Shown here: positions 47,209 to 54,527 of the stretch, piece by piece
How the letters are laid out: each line of letters begins with the position of its first letter
Numbering within the stretch: the stretch's first letter is position 1
Source: Myxococcales bacterium
Lineage (GTDB): Bacteria; Myxococcota_A; Polyangia; Haliangiales; Haliangiaceae
Reading direction: 5' to 3'
Length of the DNA: 64,000 bases
NCBI GenBank assembly: GCA_016717005.1
Contig: JADJUF010000041.1
Coordinates: 1-64,000 of the forward strand
Program-made: the position numbers and the translations under genes
Notes under the pieces: model-generated
The model's input: the letters and a program-made list of their open reading frames with translations, nothing else
The model's database searches: none
Told to the model about the DNA's origin: nothing

Positions 47209-48342
47209 ATGAAGGTATCCACCATCTCGCTTGTGTCGATCTCGTTGGTCGCTGCGCTTCTAGCCAAGGCGAACGCCGGCCCGGCGCTGGCGCTCGCCAG
47301 CGAGCAGTCGCCGCCCAAGTTCATCGACGTGACCGCCCTCGCCGTCGATGGCGCCAGCTCCGACGCCGGCTACCGACCGCGCATCAACACCTACGTCCAC
47401 GGCGTGACCAGCGACGCCGACGCGGTGCGGTTCGAGGTGAAGCAGAAGGGCAAGGTGCTGGTCAGCCAGCGCTGCCCCCTCGGGAGCCTCACCAAGGACC
47501 GGGCGCGGGTGCAGTGCGTGTTCGACGGGACGCCGCTGACCGTGACCGGTGACTTGACGGCGCAGCTCATCTACATCGACGACCAGGCCGAGCAGGAGTA
47601 CCTGCTGCGCGACTTCAAGCTGAAGGTGCAGGCCTTCACCTTCGTCGGCAAGACGGGCTATCAGATCCTGCAGGACGACACGCTCGGGCACGCGTACTTC
47701 TGGCAGCGCCAGACCGGCGCCCGCTTCGATGACTACGCGCTGTTCGGATACTTCGGGACCGCGACCGATATGACCTTCGGCGGCAAGATGCGCTGCACCG
47801 CCGCTGGGGTGAAGCTGCGCGACATCGACGTGTCGACCGACACCGGCAAGGTCGTGGTGGAGGCACTCGACAACGCGAGCGGGGAGGATCGCCGCCACAA
47901 GTGGACCCAGATGTCCCTGAGCTTCAACGCGTTCATGTTCGGCATGCGCGACGAGGTGATCAAGTTCCGGGACAGCGGCGGCGACTACAAGGACACCCTG
48001 TTCCTCGGCGACAATCCGGGAGACTGGGTGTGCGACCTGCGCAAGGACGGCGCCGTGGTCCGGACCTTCCGGTTCCACGTCAACGACCAGGGCCGGATCG
48101 ATCCTCACCCGGCGCAGAGCGTCGCCGGCGCGCCCTTGCTGCGCCCTGGGGTCGTCATGATCGACGTGCGCTTGCCCGCCAAGAACGCCTTCGACCTGCG
48201 GGTCCGCGGGTCCGCGATCAAGGGCTCGATGGCCTACGGCATGCCGTGGCCGAAGCACGACAGCCTGAAGGAGATGCTGGACGCCGCGCCGCCCGATAGC
48301 GGGTTCCCCGACCCGAAGCCCGGCAAGAAGAAGCGCAAGTAG
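47209..48342 (+). CDS. Secreted protein of unknown function
   Basis: A 377-residue protein. The ATG at 47209 gives a signal peptide (VSTISLVSISLVAALLAKAN); an in-frame ATG at 47185 would add eight residues. The mature part is beta-rich: RINTYVHGVTSDADAVRFEV, QKGKVLVSQRCPLGS, VQCVFDGTPLTVTGDLTAQL (an Ig-like domain ~30-130), then AYFWQRQTGARFDDYALFGY and LGDNPGDWVCDLRKDGAVVR (second domain). The tail is Lys-rich (PKPGKKKRK). No known family. It reads as a sound gene amid the rearranged region. Confidence 0.8.
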   Translation: MKVSTISLVSISLVAALLAKANAGPALALASEQSPPKFIDVTALAVDGASSDAGYRPRINTYVHGVTSDADAVRFEVKQKGKVLVSQRCPLGSLTKDRARVQCVFDGTPLTVTGDLTAQLIYIDDQAEQEYLLRDFKLKVQAFTFVGKTGYQILQDDTLGHAYFWQRQTGARFDDYALFGYFGTATDMTFGGKMRCTAAGVKLRDIDVSTDTGKVVVEALDNASGEDRRHKWTQMSLSFNAFMFGMRDEVIKFRDSGGDYKDTLFLGDNPGDWVCDLRKDGAVVRTFRFHVNDQGRIDPHPAQSVAGAPLLRPGVVMIDVRLPAKNAFDLRVRGSAIKGSMAYGMPWPKHDSLKEMLDAAPPDSGFPDPKPGKKKRK

Positions 48343-48422
48343 GTGAGGACCACCGCCGGGCTCGCGCGCGACGGCCTGCATCTCCTCGACCACCTCGTCG
48401 TAAGTTCCGCGACGTCAGCGAG

Positions 48423-48632
48423 ATGGACGACGGCCCGTGGTACGAGCCCGCGGATCCCGCCCTCCACGCGGCCATCCGCCAGGTCTGGGCCTTCGCGGAG
48501 CGCACCTGCCCCTTGCGCTTCCTGCCCGGCGTCTACCGCCACCGCTCGCTCGCGGACGCCGACGCCCAGCGCGAGCAATGGGAAGCCGCCAACTTCGCCG
48601 CCTTCCAGGCCCGCCGCTCACGCCCTCGCTGA
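48423..48632 (+). CDS. Small soluble protein (VYRHRS motif)
   Basis: A 69-residue protein from the ATG at 48423: WYEPADPALHAAIRQVWAFA, RFLPGVYRHRSLADADAQRE, then QWEAANFAAFQARRSRPR. The GVYRHRSxxDAxAxREQW pattern is one I recall from small bacterial proteins, some next to toxin-antitoxin-like genes, but I cannot name a family. It overlaps the 3' end of the convergent nucleotidyltransferase fragment by ~15 bp. Confidence 0.6.
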   Translation: MDDGPWYEPADPALHAAIRQVWAFAERTCPLRFLPGVYRHRSLADADAQREQWEAANFAAFQARRSRPR

Positions 48633-48824
48633 CGCGAACCGCTGCGCCGGCCCCGCCGATCGAGCGTTCACCGCCTGCGCGAGCTTGACGTCACGCGTGG
48701 TCCGCGGCTCGGCCCGCGCCGAGACCGCGCGGCCTCCGACCAGCGCATGCGCGACCCCCTCCGCCTGCAGGTCACGCGAGGACTCGACCAGCGCACGCTC
48801 CACGCGGGTCAACGGCGCGGCCAT
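48618..48824 (-). pseudogene. Truncated nucleotidyltransferase (AbiEii-like)
   Basis: Sixty-eight residues from the ATG at 48824: LTRVERALVESSRDLQAEGV, AHALVGGRAVSARAEPRTTR, DVKLAQAVNAR. This is the N-terminal start of a MNT/AbiEii-type nucleotidyltransferase, where the family usually reads ALVGGLAVSARxEPRxTRDVDLA. Here GG-L has become GG-R and DVD is DVK, so the metal-binding Asp pair is damaged, and the remaining ~150 residues are missing. A dead remnant. Confidence 0.75.
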
Positions 48825-49024
48825 GGCCCCGGCGTACCGTCCGCGTCGCCGTCGCGCGCGCCCGGCCGATGCAGATACCAGGCGTCGATCCGCGCGTCGA
48901 GCTGCGCGTCGGTCAGATCGGGGTGGTCGCGGTGCAGGCGCTGCCGCAACATCCGCTCGGCGAGGTCGATGAGCTCGAAGGCCAGGCGCAACCGATCGGC
49001 CGGGGCTTCGCTCGCGGCTGCCAT
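48809..49024 (-). CDS. Small partner protein of the nucleotidyltransferase module
   Basis: A 71-residue helical protein from the ATG at 49024: ADRLRLAFELIDLAERMLRQ, RLHRDHPDLTDAQLDARIDA, WYLHRPGARDGDADGTPG. It overlaps the truncated nucleotidyltransferase gene by 16 bp. Similar short proteins ending RPGAxDGDAxG commonly precede AbiEii-like genes in myxobacteria, so it is probably the first gene of a two-gene module that has lost its second. Its role (antitoxin-like?) is inference. Confidence 0.65.
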   Translation of the reverse strand: MAAASEAPADRLRLAFELIDLAERMLRQRLHRDHPDLTDAQLDARIDAWYLHRPGARDGDADGTPGPWPRR

Positions 49025-49407
49025 GATGCGTCGTCCTTAGCAGGGCCCACGCCGGCCAGGTGGTGCGCCACTCACTCGGCTGCGGCGGCGGCGAGCCGCC
49101 CGCGGTCGACCGGTGGTGGTCGAGGCGCCCGACGCTCGCGGGCAGGTCTCGCTCGCCTTGCGGCCGGGCCGCGGGGCCGCGCTGGGCCAACTGGCACATG
49201 GACCTGACGGCGCATCGGTGCACCGCAGCCAGCGCGCAGGAGCGGCGGGACATCGCCACCACGCTGCTGCGCCAGCTTCCGCGGGACCTTCGCGCTGGTT
49301 GGCGTCCACGACCATGCGTCACCGTCGAGCAACGCCCTGGCCCAGGTGCGGCCACCCGCCGCGGGCCGCGGCACGAATAGTCGCCCAAGGGTGCGCGTTG
49401 ATCGCAG
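49025..49407. other. Intergenic stretch with no confident gene
   Basis: About 380 bp between divergent genes. Open frames on both strands are Arg/Pro/Ala-rich without recognisable motifs. It must hold promoters for the two flanking genes, but I could not identify them. Confidence 0.5.
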
Positions 49408-50487
49408 ATGGCGATCCGCACCGCAGCCTGGCTTGTCGTCGTCGCGACGCTCGCCATGCCCCGGCCGGGCGCGGCGGCGCCGAGCCTTGCCGATCAAGTT
49501 GCTGCCGCCACGGGCGAGCTGACCGGCGTCGAACTGCGCGGCCTCGCGACCCCCGACCTGCGCGCGATCGCGGTGACCGCGCGCGACCGCGGCGTCACGC
49601 TCGCGTGGCCGCAGGGTCTCGACGACGAGACGCTCGTCGGCCGGCTCGACGACAGCGGCCTCCTGGCTGCGGTGACCAGCGCATCGGTCGACTGCGACGC
49701 GTGCGTCCGCCGTCTGGCGCGCGCCCGACATGCCACCGCGTTGCGGACGCTGAGCGTGTCCGGGTGTGCGGCCGACGGCATGGCCTACTGGCACTCACCA
49801 TGCGTCTGGCTCGGCCGCGCCGCCGCCAACGCGCTCGCCGCCACACGCGGGCTCCCCGCGTTGACCGATCTGCGCGTCGTCGCCCGTACGCCAGTCCTCC
49901 GGACGCTCGTCCGCGGCCGGCTCGCGCGCTCGCTCCGCGCCTTGACCGTGACCACCGACGCCAGCGGCATGGCCGTCCTCGGCCGCGCGCCCACGCTCGC
50001 CCGCCTCGAGCGGCTCGTCGTCGAAGCGCCCGAGGGCACGGCCCGCTCCGTATCCGCGCTGGTCTCGTCGCGATTCCTGCGCGCGCTCGACACGCTCGTG
50101 TTCCTGTCGTCCGACAGCGAGGCCTACCAGACGCTCGGCCGGGGCGGGATGGTCGCGCTCGCGCGCTCGATGAAGCTCCGCGCCGTGCGCACGCTCGACC
50201 TCGCCTGGAACTACCAAGGCGGCCAGCTGGCCGCGCTCGTCTCCGCGCCGTGGCTCACCCAACTCGAGCGCCTCGATGTCGTACACACCGGCCTCACCGA
50301 CGCCGGCGTCGACGCGCTCGCGCTCCTGGCGGCCCGCGGCCCCTGGCCCGCACTCACCATGCTCGCGCTGGACGAGACCGGCGACGACGGCCAGCCCAGG
50401 TTCGCACCGCTGGCCGCGTTCTCGGCCGTGCTCGTCGGACAGGACCACTGGGAGTCGCAGGTCGGTCGCCCTTCGTCATCGTACTAG
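49408..50487 (+). CDS. Secreted leucine-rich-repeat-like protein
   Basis: A 359-residue protein from the ATG at 49408 with a signal peptide (TAAWLVVVATLAMPRPGAAA). Repeats of ~25-30 residues with LxxLxVxxC/T patterns are visible: ALRTLSVSGCAADGMAYW, LPALTDLRVVARTPVLRTLV, SLRALTVTTDASGMAVL, RAVRTLDLAWNYQGGQLAAL, QLERLDVVHTGLTDAGVDAL, ALTMLALDETGDDG. LRR proteins bind partners; no enzyme motif is present. The TAG stop lies in the CTAG edge of the inverted-repeat element, so the natural C-terminus may have been cut off by that insertion. Confidence 0.8.
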   Translation: MAIRTAAWLVVVATLAMPRPGAAAPSLADQVAAATGELTGVELRGLATPDLRAIAVTARDRGVTLAWPQGLDDETLVGRLDDSGLLAAVTSASVDCDACVRRLARARHATALRTLSVSGCAADGMAYWHSPCVWLGRAAANALAATRGLPALTDLRVVARTPVLRTLVRGRLARSLRALTVTTDASGMAVLGRAPTLARLERLVVEAPEGTARSVSALVSSRFLRALDTLVFLSSDSEAYQTLGRGGMVALARSMKLRAVRTLDLAWNYQGGQLAALVSAPWLTQLERLDVVHTGLTDAGVDALALLAARGPWPALTMLALDETGDDGQPRFAPLAAFSAVLVGQDHWESQVGRPSSSY

Positions 50488-50648
50488 TGCACCGACCGCG
50501 TGATTCTGAACCGCCACGCCGCCGATGCATCTCCATGGGCTGCGTTGCAACTCCTCGAGTTACGGAGCGTAGCCCGTCGTCGTTGCGCCTTGCCCCTGGA
50601 GCGCCTCGACGCCGTGGACGGATCACAATCACGCGGTCGGAGCACTAG
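50484..50648. mobile_element. MITE-like 165-bp element with inverted-repeat ends
   Basis: The left end CTAGTGCACCGACCGCGTGA (continuing TTCTGAAC) and the right end, read on the other strand, CTAGTGCTCCGACCGCGTGA (continuing TTGTGATC), are inverted repeats of ~25 bp with two mismatches. Both ends carry CTAG. The interior has no sizeable gene. A related truncated copy lies at 44261-44347. This is the build of a non-autonomous transposable element (MITE); whether CTAG is the target or part of the end cannot be told from one copy. Confidence 0.7.
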
Positions 50649-50801
50649 CAGCGGCCAAGAGATCGGCCGCTCGGACCAGGCGGGCCGTCGACAGCCGGCG
50701 GGGTGACCGGTGCTCGACGGTCGACGGCAGGACGTCCCCACGGCCGCGCACGCGGAAGACTGCTGCTCCGAGGCGGCGACTGGCCTGAGCAGCATGAATG
50801 A

Positions 50802-51382
50802 GGCTGACGATGCGCAGGGTGCGACGTTGCACCGCGGCCCGGGCGCGAACCGCCGGCGCGCGGGCTGGCTCCTGGGGACAGAACCTGAAGGAGTCACCCC
50901 GATGAAGATCCTGTCCGCCGCGATCGCGGCGTCGCTCGCCGTCACGCTCTCGATCCCGCTCGCCGCCGCCGACGACCACGTCGATTTCGGGCGGTCCCGA
51001 CCGCTGCGCACCGCCGCGATCGCCGCCGAGCCGATGGGTCCCGAGCACGCGCTGGCGCCGATGCCCGAGCCGGGCCCCGAGCGCGCGACCACGATCTTCG
51101 GCCTGCCCCGGAACGTCGGCACCGGCGACCGCATCGTGCGCACCGTGGTCGGCCTCGGCCTCGCGGGCGCCGGCATCTACGGCCTGACCGGGGGCGACTG
51201 GAGCACCACGACCAGCGGCGTGCTGCTGGGCGTGTCGGCCGTGCCGCTCGCGACCGCCGCCACCGGTTACTGCCCGCTGTACCAGCTGGTCGGCATCGAT
51301 CGCTCCTTCTGATCGCGGTATCACCGGGCGGTGATCCGTCGCTGGCACGACCGCGCGTGGGGCTGGCTGGCCGGCGCCGACG
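50802..51382 (+). repeat. Segmental duplication, copy B
   Basis: Counterpart of 46264-46845, differing by scattered substitutions and a small indel at the DUF2892 start region (GTCACCC-ATG against GTCACCCCGATG). As copy B continues into a complete downstream gene, it is probably the original. Confidence 0.92.
50902..51312 (+). CDS. Exported DUF2892 membrane protein, copy B
   Basis: A 136-residue protein from the ATG at 50902 with GAAGGAG upstream. It is almost identical to the copy at 46362; differences cluster in the signal segment (KILSAAIAASLAVTLSIPLA) and a few conservative changes (GRSRPLRTAAIAAEP; GLPRN against GLPQN). The DUF2892 hairpin is unchanged, which suggests both proteins are, or recently were, functional. 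It is followed 18 bp later by the GTG of a membrane protein gene, with the same spacing as in copy A. Confidence 0.9.
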   Translation: MKILSAAIAASLAVTLSIPLAAADDHVDFGRSRPLRTAAIAAEPMGPEHALAPMPEPGPERATTIFGLPRNVGTGDRIVRTVVGLGLAGAGIYGLTGGDWSTTTSGVLLGVSAVPLATAATGYCPLYQLVGIDRSF

Positions 51383-52017
51383 GGCTGCGGCCCGGGGTCC
51401 CGTGCGCGGAGCTGCTGGCGCCGGTGCCGCTCGCGGCGGTCGCGCTGGTGGCGCTGAACGACTGGTGGTGGAAGCCGCGCGGCGCGCTGCCGCCGTGGTG
51501 GACCGGCAAGCTCAGCGACCTCGGCGGCGTGATCGCGCTGCCGCTGGTGCTGACCGGCCTGACGGCGCTGGTGCTGCGCGGCGCCGCGCGCCTGGGCGCG
51601 CCGGTCGACTGGACGCTGCGCTGGTGGAAGCTGGCCGCCGCGATCGGCGCGACGGTGGCGGCGGTGGTCGCGACCAAGCTGTCACCGGCGGCGGCGGCGG
51701 CGGTCGCGGCGACGCTCGGCCGCGACGCCCGGATCGTCGCCGACCCCAGCGATCTGCTGGTGCTGCCGGCGGTGGCGGTCGCGTGGTGGCACGGGCGGCG
51801 GACGATCGCGCGGGTGCCGTACGGTCGAGTGGCGTGGATCGCCGCGCGCGGGGTCGCGCCGGCCGCGGCGCTGGCTGACGTCGCCACCGCGGGCGCGGGG
51901 TCGGCCGACGTCGAGGCGCTGGCCCAGGCGCTGACCGCGCCGCTCGACGAGGCCGGCGTCGCCGCGGCCCTGGGTCGGCTCAGGGCTCCTGATCGCCGTC
52001 GTCGTCGACCGGCGTGA
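51331..52017 (+). CDS. Polytopic membrane protein of unknown function
   Basis: A 228-residue protein from a GTG at 51331. Hydrophobic stretches at ~30-47, ~65-85 (VIALPLVLTGLTALVLRGAA), ~105-130 and ~145-160, plus LNDWWWKPRGALPPWWTGKL and DLGGV. The pattern NDxxxKxxxPxWxTGKLSDxxG is one I have seen in uncharacterised bacterial membrane proteins. The C-terminal ~50 residues are an Ala-rich soluble tail overlapping the convergent lipoprotein gene by 38 bp. It pairs with the DUF2892 gene as a two-gene unit. Confidence 0.75.
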   Translation: MIRRWHDRAWGWLAGADGLRPGVPCAELLAPVPLAAVALVALNDWWWKPRGALPPWWTGKLSDLGGVIALPLVLTGLTALVLRGAARLGAPVDWTLRWWKLAAAIGATVAAVVATKLSPAAAAAVAATLGRDARIVADPSDLLVLPAVAVAWWHGRRTIARVPYGRVAWIAARGVAPAAALADVATAGAGSADVEALAQALTAPLDEAGVAAALGRLRAPDRRRRRPA

Positions 52018-52321
52018 TCGTGATCTCCTCGACCTCGATCTCCATCGTCTCGCCGGTGGGCTCGGGCTCCGCGGGCGTCGTGCTCGGCGGCGGCGCGTCG
52101 TCGGGTGCCTCCTCGACCGGCGCCACCGCCACCGTCGGGTCGGCCTTGATCTCGATCGCGCGCGCCGCGGGCGTGGTCGAGCGCGGCGCCAGGCTCTCGC
52201 CGCCGTCGTCTTCCGAGTCGGTCGGCGTGACCGTCCCGGCGCTCTTGGGCCAGGCCGGTCCCGACGGCGCGGACCCGCCGCAAGCGGCGAGCGCGAGCAC
52301 CAGCGGCGCCAGCCAGCGCAT
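51980..52321 (-). CDS. Small acidic lipoprotein
   Basis: A 113-residue protein from the ATG at 52321, which overlaps the upstream stop (TGATG). The signal ends VLALAACGGSAP. The rest is low-complexity and acidic (SEDDGGESLAPRSTTPAARA, TPAEPEPTGETMEIEVEEIT), with no structured domain seen. Coupled translation with the HMA lipoprotein points to a joint envelope role, possibly in metal handling. The 3' end overlaps the convergent membrane protein gene. Confidence 0.7.
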   Translation of the reverse strand: MRWLAPLVLALAACGGSAPSGPAWPKSAGTVTPTDSEDDGGESLAPRSTTPAARAIEIKADPTVAVAPVEEAPDDAPPPSTTPAEPEPTGETMEIEVEEITITPVDDDGDQEP

Positions 52322-52812
52322 CAGTTGGCCAGCACCTGGTAGCCGAGGCCGGTGATCGGCGCGCTGGCCAGCGCCCGGGCGTCGCCGCCGCGCGCGGTCG
52401 CCACCCGGACCTCGGCCTTGGCCAGATCGACCTCGACGCCGAGGACGCCGTCGACCTGGGCGAGCGCGGTCTTGACCCGGCGCGCGCAGCCACCGCAGTG
52501 CATGCCGGCGACGTGGAGCGCGGTCCACTGCGCGTCGGCGGGGGTGGTCGCGGCGACCGGCGCGGCCGCGACGCCGGCGGCGCCGCCGCAGCTCCCGCCG
52601 CAGGCCTGGTTGCCGCACATGCCGCCGCAGCTGCCGCCGCACGACGCGTGCTCGCCCGCGGCCGGCGCGGCCGCCGCCATCGCGGGGACCGCCGCGGTCG
52701 GGCTGGTCGCCGCGGCGGTCGGCGCGGTCGGCGCGCGCTCGGTGGTCGACGAGGCCTTCTGACAGCCGACGGCGAGCGCCAGCACAGACACGACGGCGAG
52801 CACGGTGCGCAT
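52321..52812 (-). CDS. Lipoprotein with C-terminal HMA heavy-metal-binding domain
   Basis: A 163-residue protein, ATG at 52812. The signal ends LALAVGCQKAS. A Thr/Ala/Pro linker leads to a Cys/Gly cluster, SCGGSCGGMCGNQACGGSCG (five Cys), then an HMA domain (~95-163) with the metal site HVAGMHCGGCARRVKTALAQ and a VDGVLGVEVDLAKAEVRV strand. HMA domains bind Cu(I), Zn or Hg through CxxC, usually in the cytoplasm; a lipid-anchored version would act in the periplasm or outer envelope. It is translationally coupled to the acidic lipoprotein. Confidence 0.85.
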   Translation of the reverse strand: MRTVLAVVSVLALAVGCQKASSTTERAPTAPTAAATSPTAAVPAMAAAAPAAGEHASCGGSCGGMCGNQACGGSCGGAAGVAAAPVAATTPADAQWTALHVAGMHCGGCARRVKTALAQVDGVLGVEVDLAKAEVRVATARGGDARALASAPITGLGYQVLAN

Positions 52813-52877
52813 GCCCCAGTGGTAGCACCGCCGCGGTCGCCGCTCAACCGCGCGCGCCGGTGGTACCGTCGGCGGCC

Positions 52878-53615
52878 ATGGCCCTCACCGTCGGCACGCT
52901 CGCTCCCTCGTTCACCCTGCCGTCGTCGGACGGCGGCACCCAGTCCCTCGCCGCGCTGCGCGGCTCGCTGGTCGTGCTGTACTTCTATCCGCGCGACAAC
53001 ACCCCCGGCTGCACGATCGAGGCCGAGGCGTTCCGCGACGCCGCGCCGGCGCTGGCCAAGCTCGGCGCCCGCGTGCTCGGCGTCAGCAAGGACTCGATCG
53101 CCTCGCACTGCAAGTTCCGCGACAAGTTCAAGCTCAACTTCCCGCTGCTCAGCGACGCCGACGGCGCGGTGCTCAGCGCGTACGGCGCGTGGGGTCAGAA
53201 GGTGATGTACGGCAAGGCGATGCTCGGCATCATCCGCTCGACGGTGCTGATCGGCGCCGACGGCCGCGTCCTCCAGCACTGGCCCAAGGTGTCGGTGAAG
53301 GGCCACGCCGAGGCGGTCCTGGCGGCGGTGCGCGCCGCGGCCGGCGCGGGGCCGGCGCCCGCCAAGCAGCCCGCCGCCGCCAAGCAGCCCGCCGCGACCA
53401 AGCAGCCCGCCGCGACCAAGCAGCCCGCCGCCGCCAAGCAGCCCGCCGCGACCAAGCAGCCCGCCGCGACCAAGCAGCCCGCCGCGACCAAGCAGCCCGC
53501 CGCCGCCAAGCAGCCCGCCGCGACCAAGCAGCCCGCCGCGACCAAGCAGCCCGCCGCGACCAAGCAGCCCGCCGCGACCAAGCAGCCCGCCGCCAAGGCC
53601 CGGCCCGCGCGATGA
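52878..53615 (+). CDS. Bcp/PrxQ-type peroxiredoxin with repetitive Lys-Pro-Ala tail
   Basis: A 245-residue protein. Residues 1-~155 are a peroxiredoxin: APSFTLPSSDGG, YFYPRDNTPGCTIEAEAFRD with peroxidatic Cys45, and ARVLGVSKDSIASHCKF. The resolving Cys usually five residues later is Glu50; the Cys in SHCKF might serve instead, or it is a 1-Cys enzyme. It reduces hydroperoxides in the cytoplasm. The last ~80 residues are thirteen KQPAA(A/T) repeats and KARPAR, a basic, disordered, histone-H1-like tail that could bind nucleic acid or polyphosphate. Bcp proteins normally end near residue 155. Confidence 0.92.
   Translation: MALTVGTLAPSFTLPSSDGGTQSLAALRGSLVVLYFYPRDNTPGCTIEAEAFRDAAPALAKLGARVLGVSKDSIASHCKFRDKFKLNFPLLSDADGAVLSAYGAWGQKVMYGKAMLGIIRSTVLIGADGRVLQHWPKVSVKGHAEAVLAAVRAAAGAGPAPAKQPAAAKQPAATKQPAATKQPAAAKQPAATKQPAATKQPAATKQPAAAKQPAATKQPAATKQPAATKQPAATKQPAAKARPAR
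53364..53597 (+). repeat. 18-bp minisatellite in the peroxiredoxin gene
   Basis: Thirteen tandem copies of AAGCAGCCCGCCGCGACC (or ...GCCGCC) encode KQPAAT/KQPAAA. The variant order is A-T-T, A-T-T-T, A-T-T-T-T, showing that units multiplied as blocks. Copy number is likely to vary between strains and may be misassembled. Confidence 0.9.
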
Positions 53616-53651
53616 CCGCGGAGACCGCGGCGCGGACCTACGAGGTCAAGC

Positions 53652-53999
53652 TCAGCGCGCGAAGCGGAAGGGATAGCTGACCGAGATCGTCCCGCCCTTC
53701 GGCGGATCCGGGAACCGCCAGGTCGCGACCTGGTCGACCAGGCACGTGGTGAAGGTCGCGTCATCCAGCGACGACGACCGCACCCGGGTGTCGGCCACCA
53801 CGCCCCGCGCGACGATCGTGAACGCGATCATGACCTGGACGCGATCGGCGCCGCGGTGGCGCATCAGCGCCCCTTCGTAGCAGCGCTGCAGCTCGCCGCG
53901 GTGCACCCGGATGACCCGGCGGATCACGTCGGCGTCGGGGTGCGCCGCCGCCGGCGCGGGCGCCAGCGCGATCAGGGCCACGGCGATCAGGGCGCGCAC
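53652..53999 (-). CDS. Secreted AgmX/PglI C-terminal-domain (TonB-like) protein
   Basis: A 115-residue protein from a GTG at 53999. A signal peptide (ALIAVALIALAPAPAAAHPD) precedes a single domain: RRVIRVHRGELQRCYEGALM, QVMIAFTIVARGVVADTRVR, FTTCLVDQVATWRFPDPPKG, ISVSYPFRF. The pattern I.....-C-Y....V...F-I-...G-V....-C-v....FP-P..G......YPF is the AgmX/PglI C-terminal (TonB-like) domain linked to gliding and envelope proteins in myxobacteria. Here it stands alone without the usual long N-terminal part. Two Cys may pair. Confidence 0.85.
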   Translation of the reverse strand: MRALIAVALIALAPAPAAAHPDADVIRRVIRVHRGELQRCYEGALMRHRGADRVQVMIAFTIVARGVVADTRVRSSSLDDATFTTCLVDQVATWRFPDPPKGGTISVSYPFRFAR

Positions 54000-54077
54000 G
54001 TGGGTGCGACACCGGCGCCGCGCCGGGGTTCCCGGTTCCTGTCGCGCCGACGCCAGCTCGTGTAGCGTGGTCCGGCG

Positions 54078-54527
54078 ATGGACGTCCGCGAAGAAGCTCG
54101 CCGCCTGCACGCGCTGTTCGCCGATCAGCCGGCCCAGCTGGTGCTGTACCTCGCCAACCAGATCGCGACGGTCAAGACCTACGCCCAGATCCTGGTCGGC
54201 CTGTGCGGCCTGACCATCACGGTCACCGGGTTCTCCGGCGCGCACATGATCCGGTCGGGCTCGACCGCGGCCGCGCTGATGGTCTCGGGCATCGGCCTGG
54301 TGATGATCGGCCTGATCGTGTGCATCCGCACGATCACCAAGCTGCGCTGGGTCACCCAGGATCTCGCCGACGATCTGATCGAGACCGCGGCGGTGGTGAT
54401 CGAGCGCCGCAACCGCCAGCAGCGCGTCGTGTCGATCGCGGCGGTGTTCGTCGCCGCCGGCCTGGCCTGCTACCTGGCGGCGGTGTCGGTGGCGGCGCTG
54501 GTCACGGGGAACTTCGAGCCGCGCTGA
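54078..54527 (+). CDS. Membrane protein, three helices
   Basis: A 149-residue protein from the ATG at 54078. A cytoplasmic helix (VREEARRLHALFADQPAQLV) is followed by membrane segments at ~35-53, ~63-83 (AALMVSGIGLVMIGLIVCIR) and ~118-142 (IAAVFVAAGLACYLAAVSVA), with a charged, helical loop (KLRWVTQDLADDLIETAAVV) between the second and third. No family recognised. Its 3' end overlaps the convergent hydrolase gene by 26 bp. Confidence 0.75.
   Translation: MDVREEARRLHALFADQPAQLVLYLANQIATVKTYAQILVGLCGLTITVTGFSGAHMIRSGSTAAALMVSGIGLVMIGLIVCIRTITKLRWVTQDLADDLIETAAVVIERRNRQQRVVSIAAVFVAAGLACYLAAVSVAALVTGNFEPR

Noticed and set aside
47185..47211. Upstream ATG (47185) as start of the secreted protein at 47209
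   Set aside because: It would put MPLAETKG before the signal peptide; both are possible, but the 47209 start gives a normal signal peptide.
49060..49380. Possible small gene in the 49 kb gap
   Set aside because: The Arg/Pro/Trp-rich translation lacks motifs, and no ribosome site precedes the start.
53364..53597. Possible CRISPR-like array from regular 18-bp repeats
   Set aside because: Units are directly abutting with no spacers and encode an in-frame KQPAA tail; it is a minisatellite.
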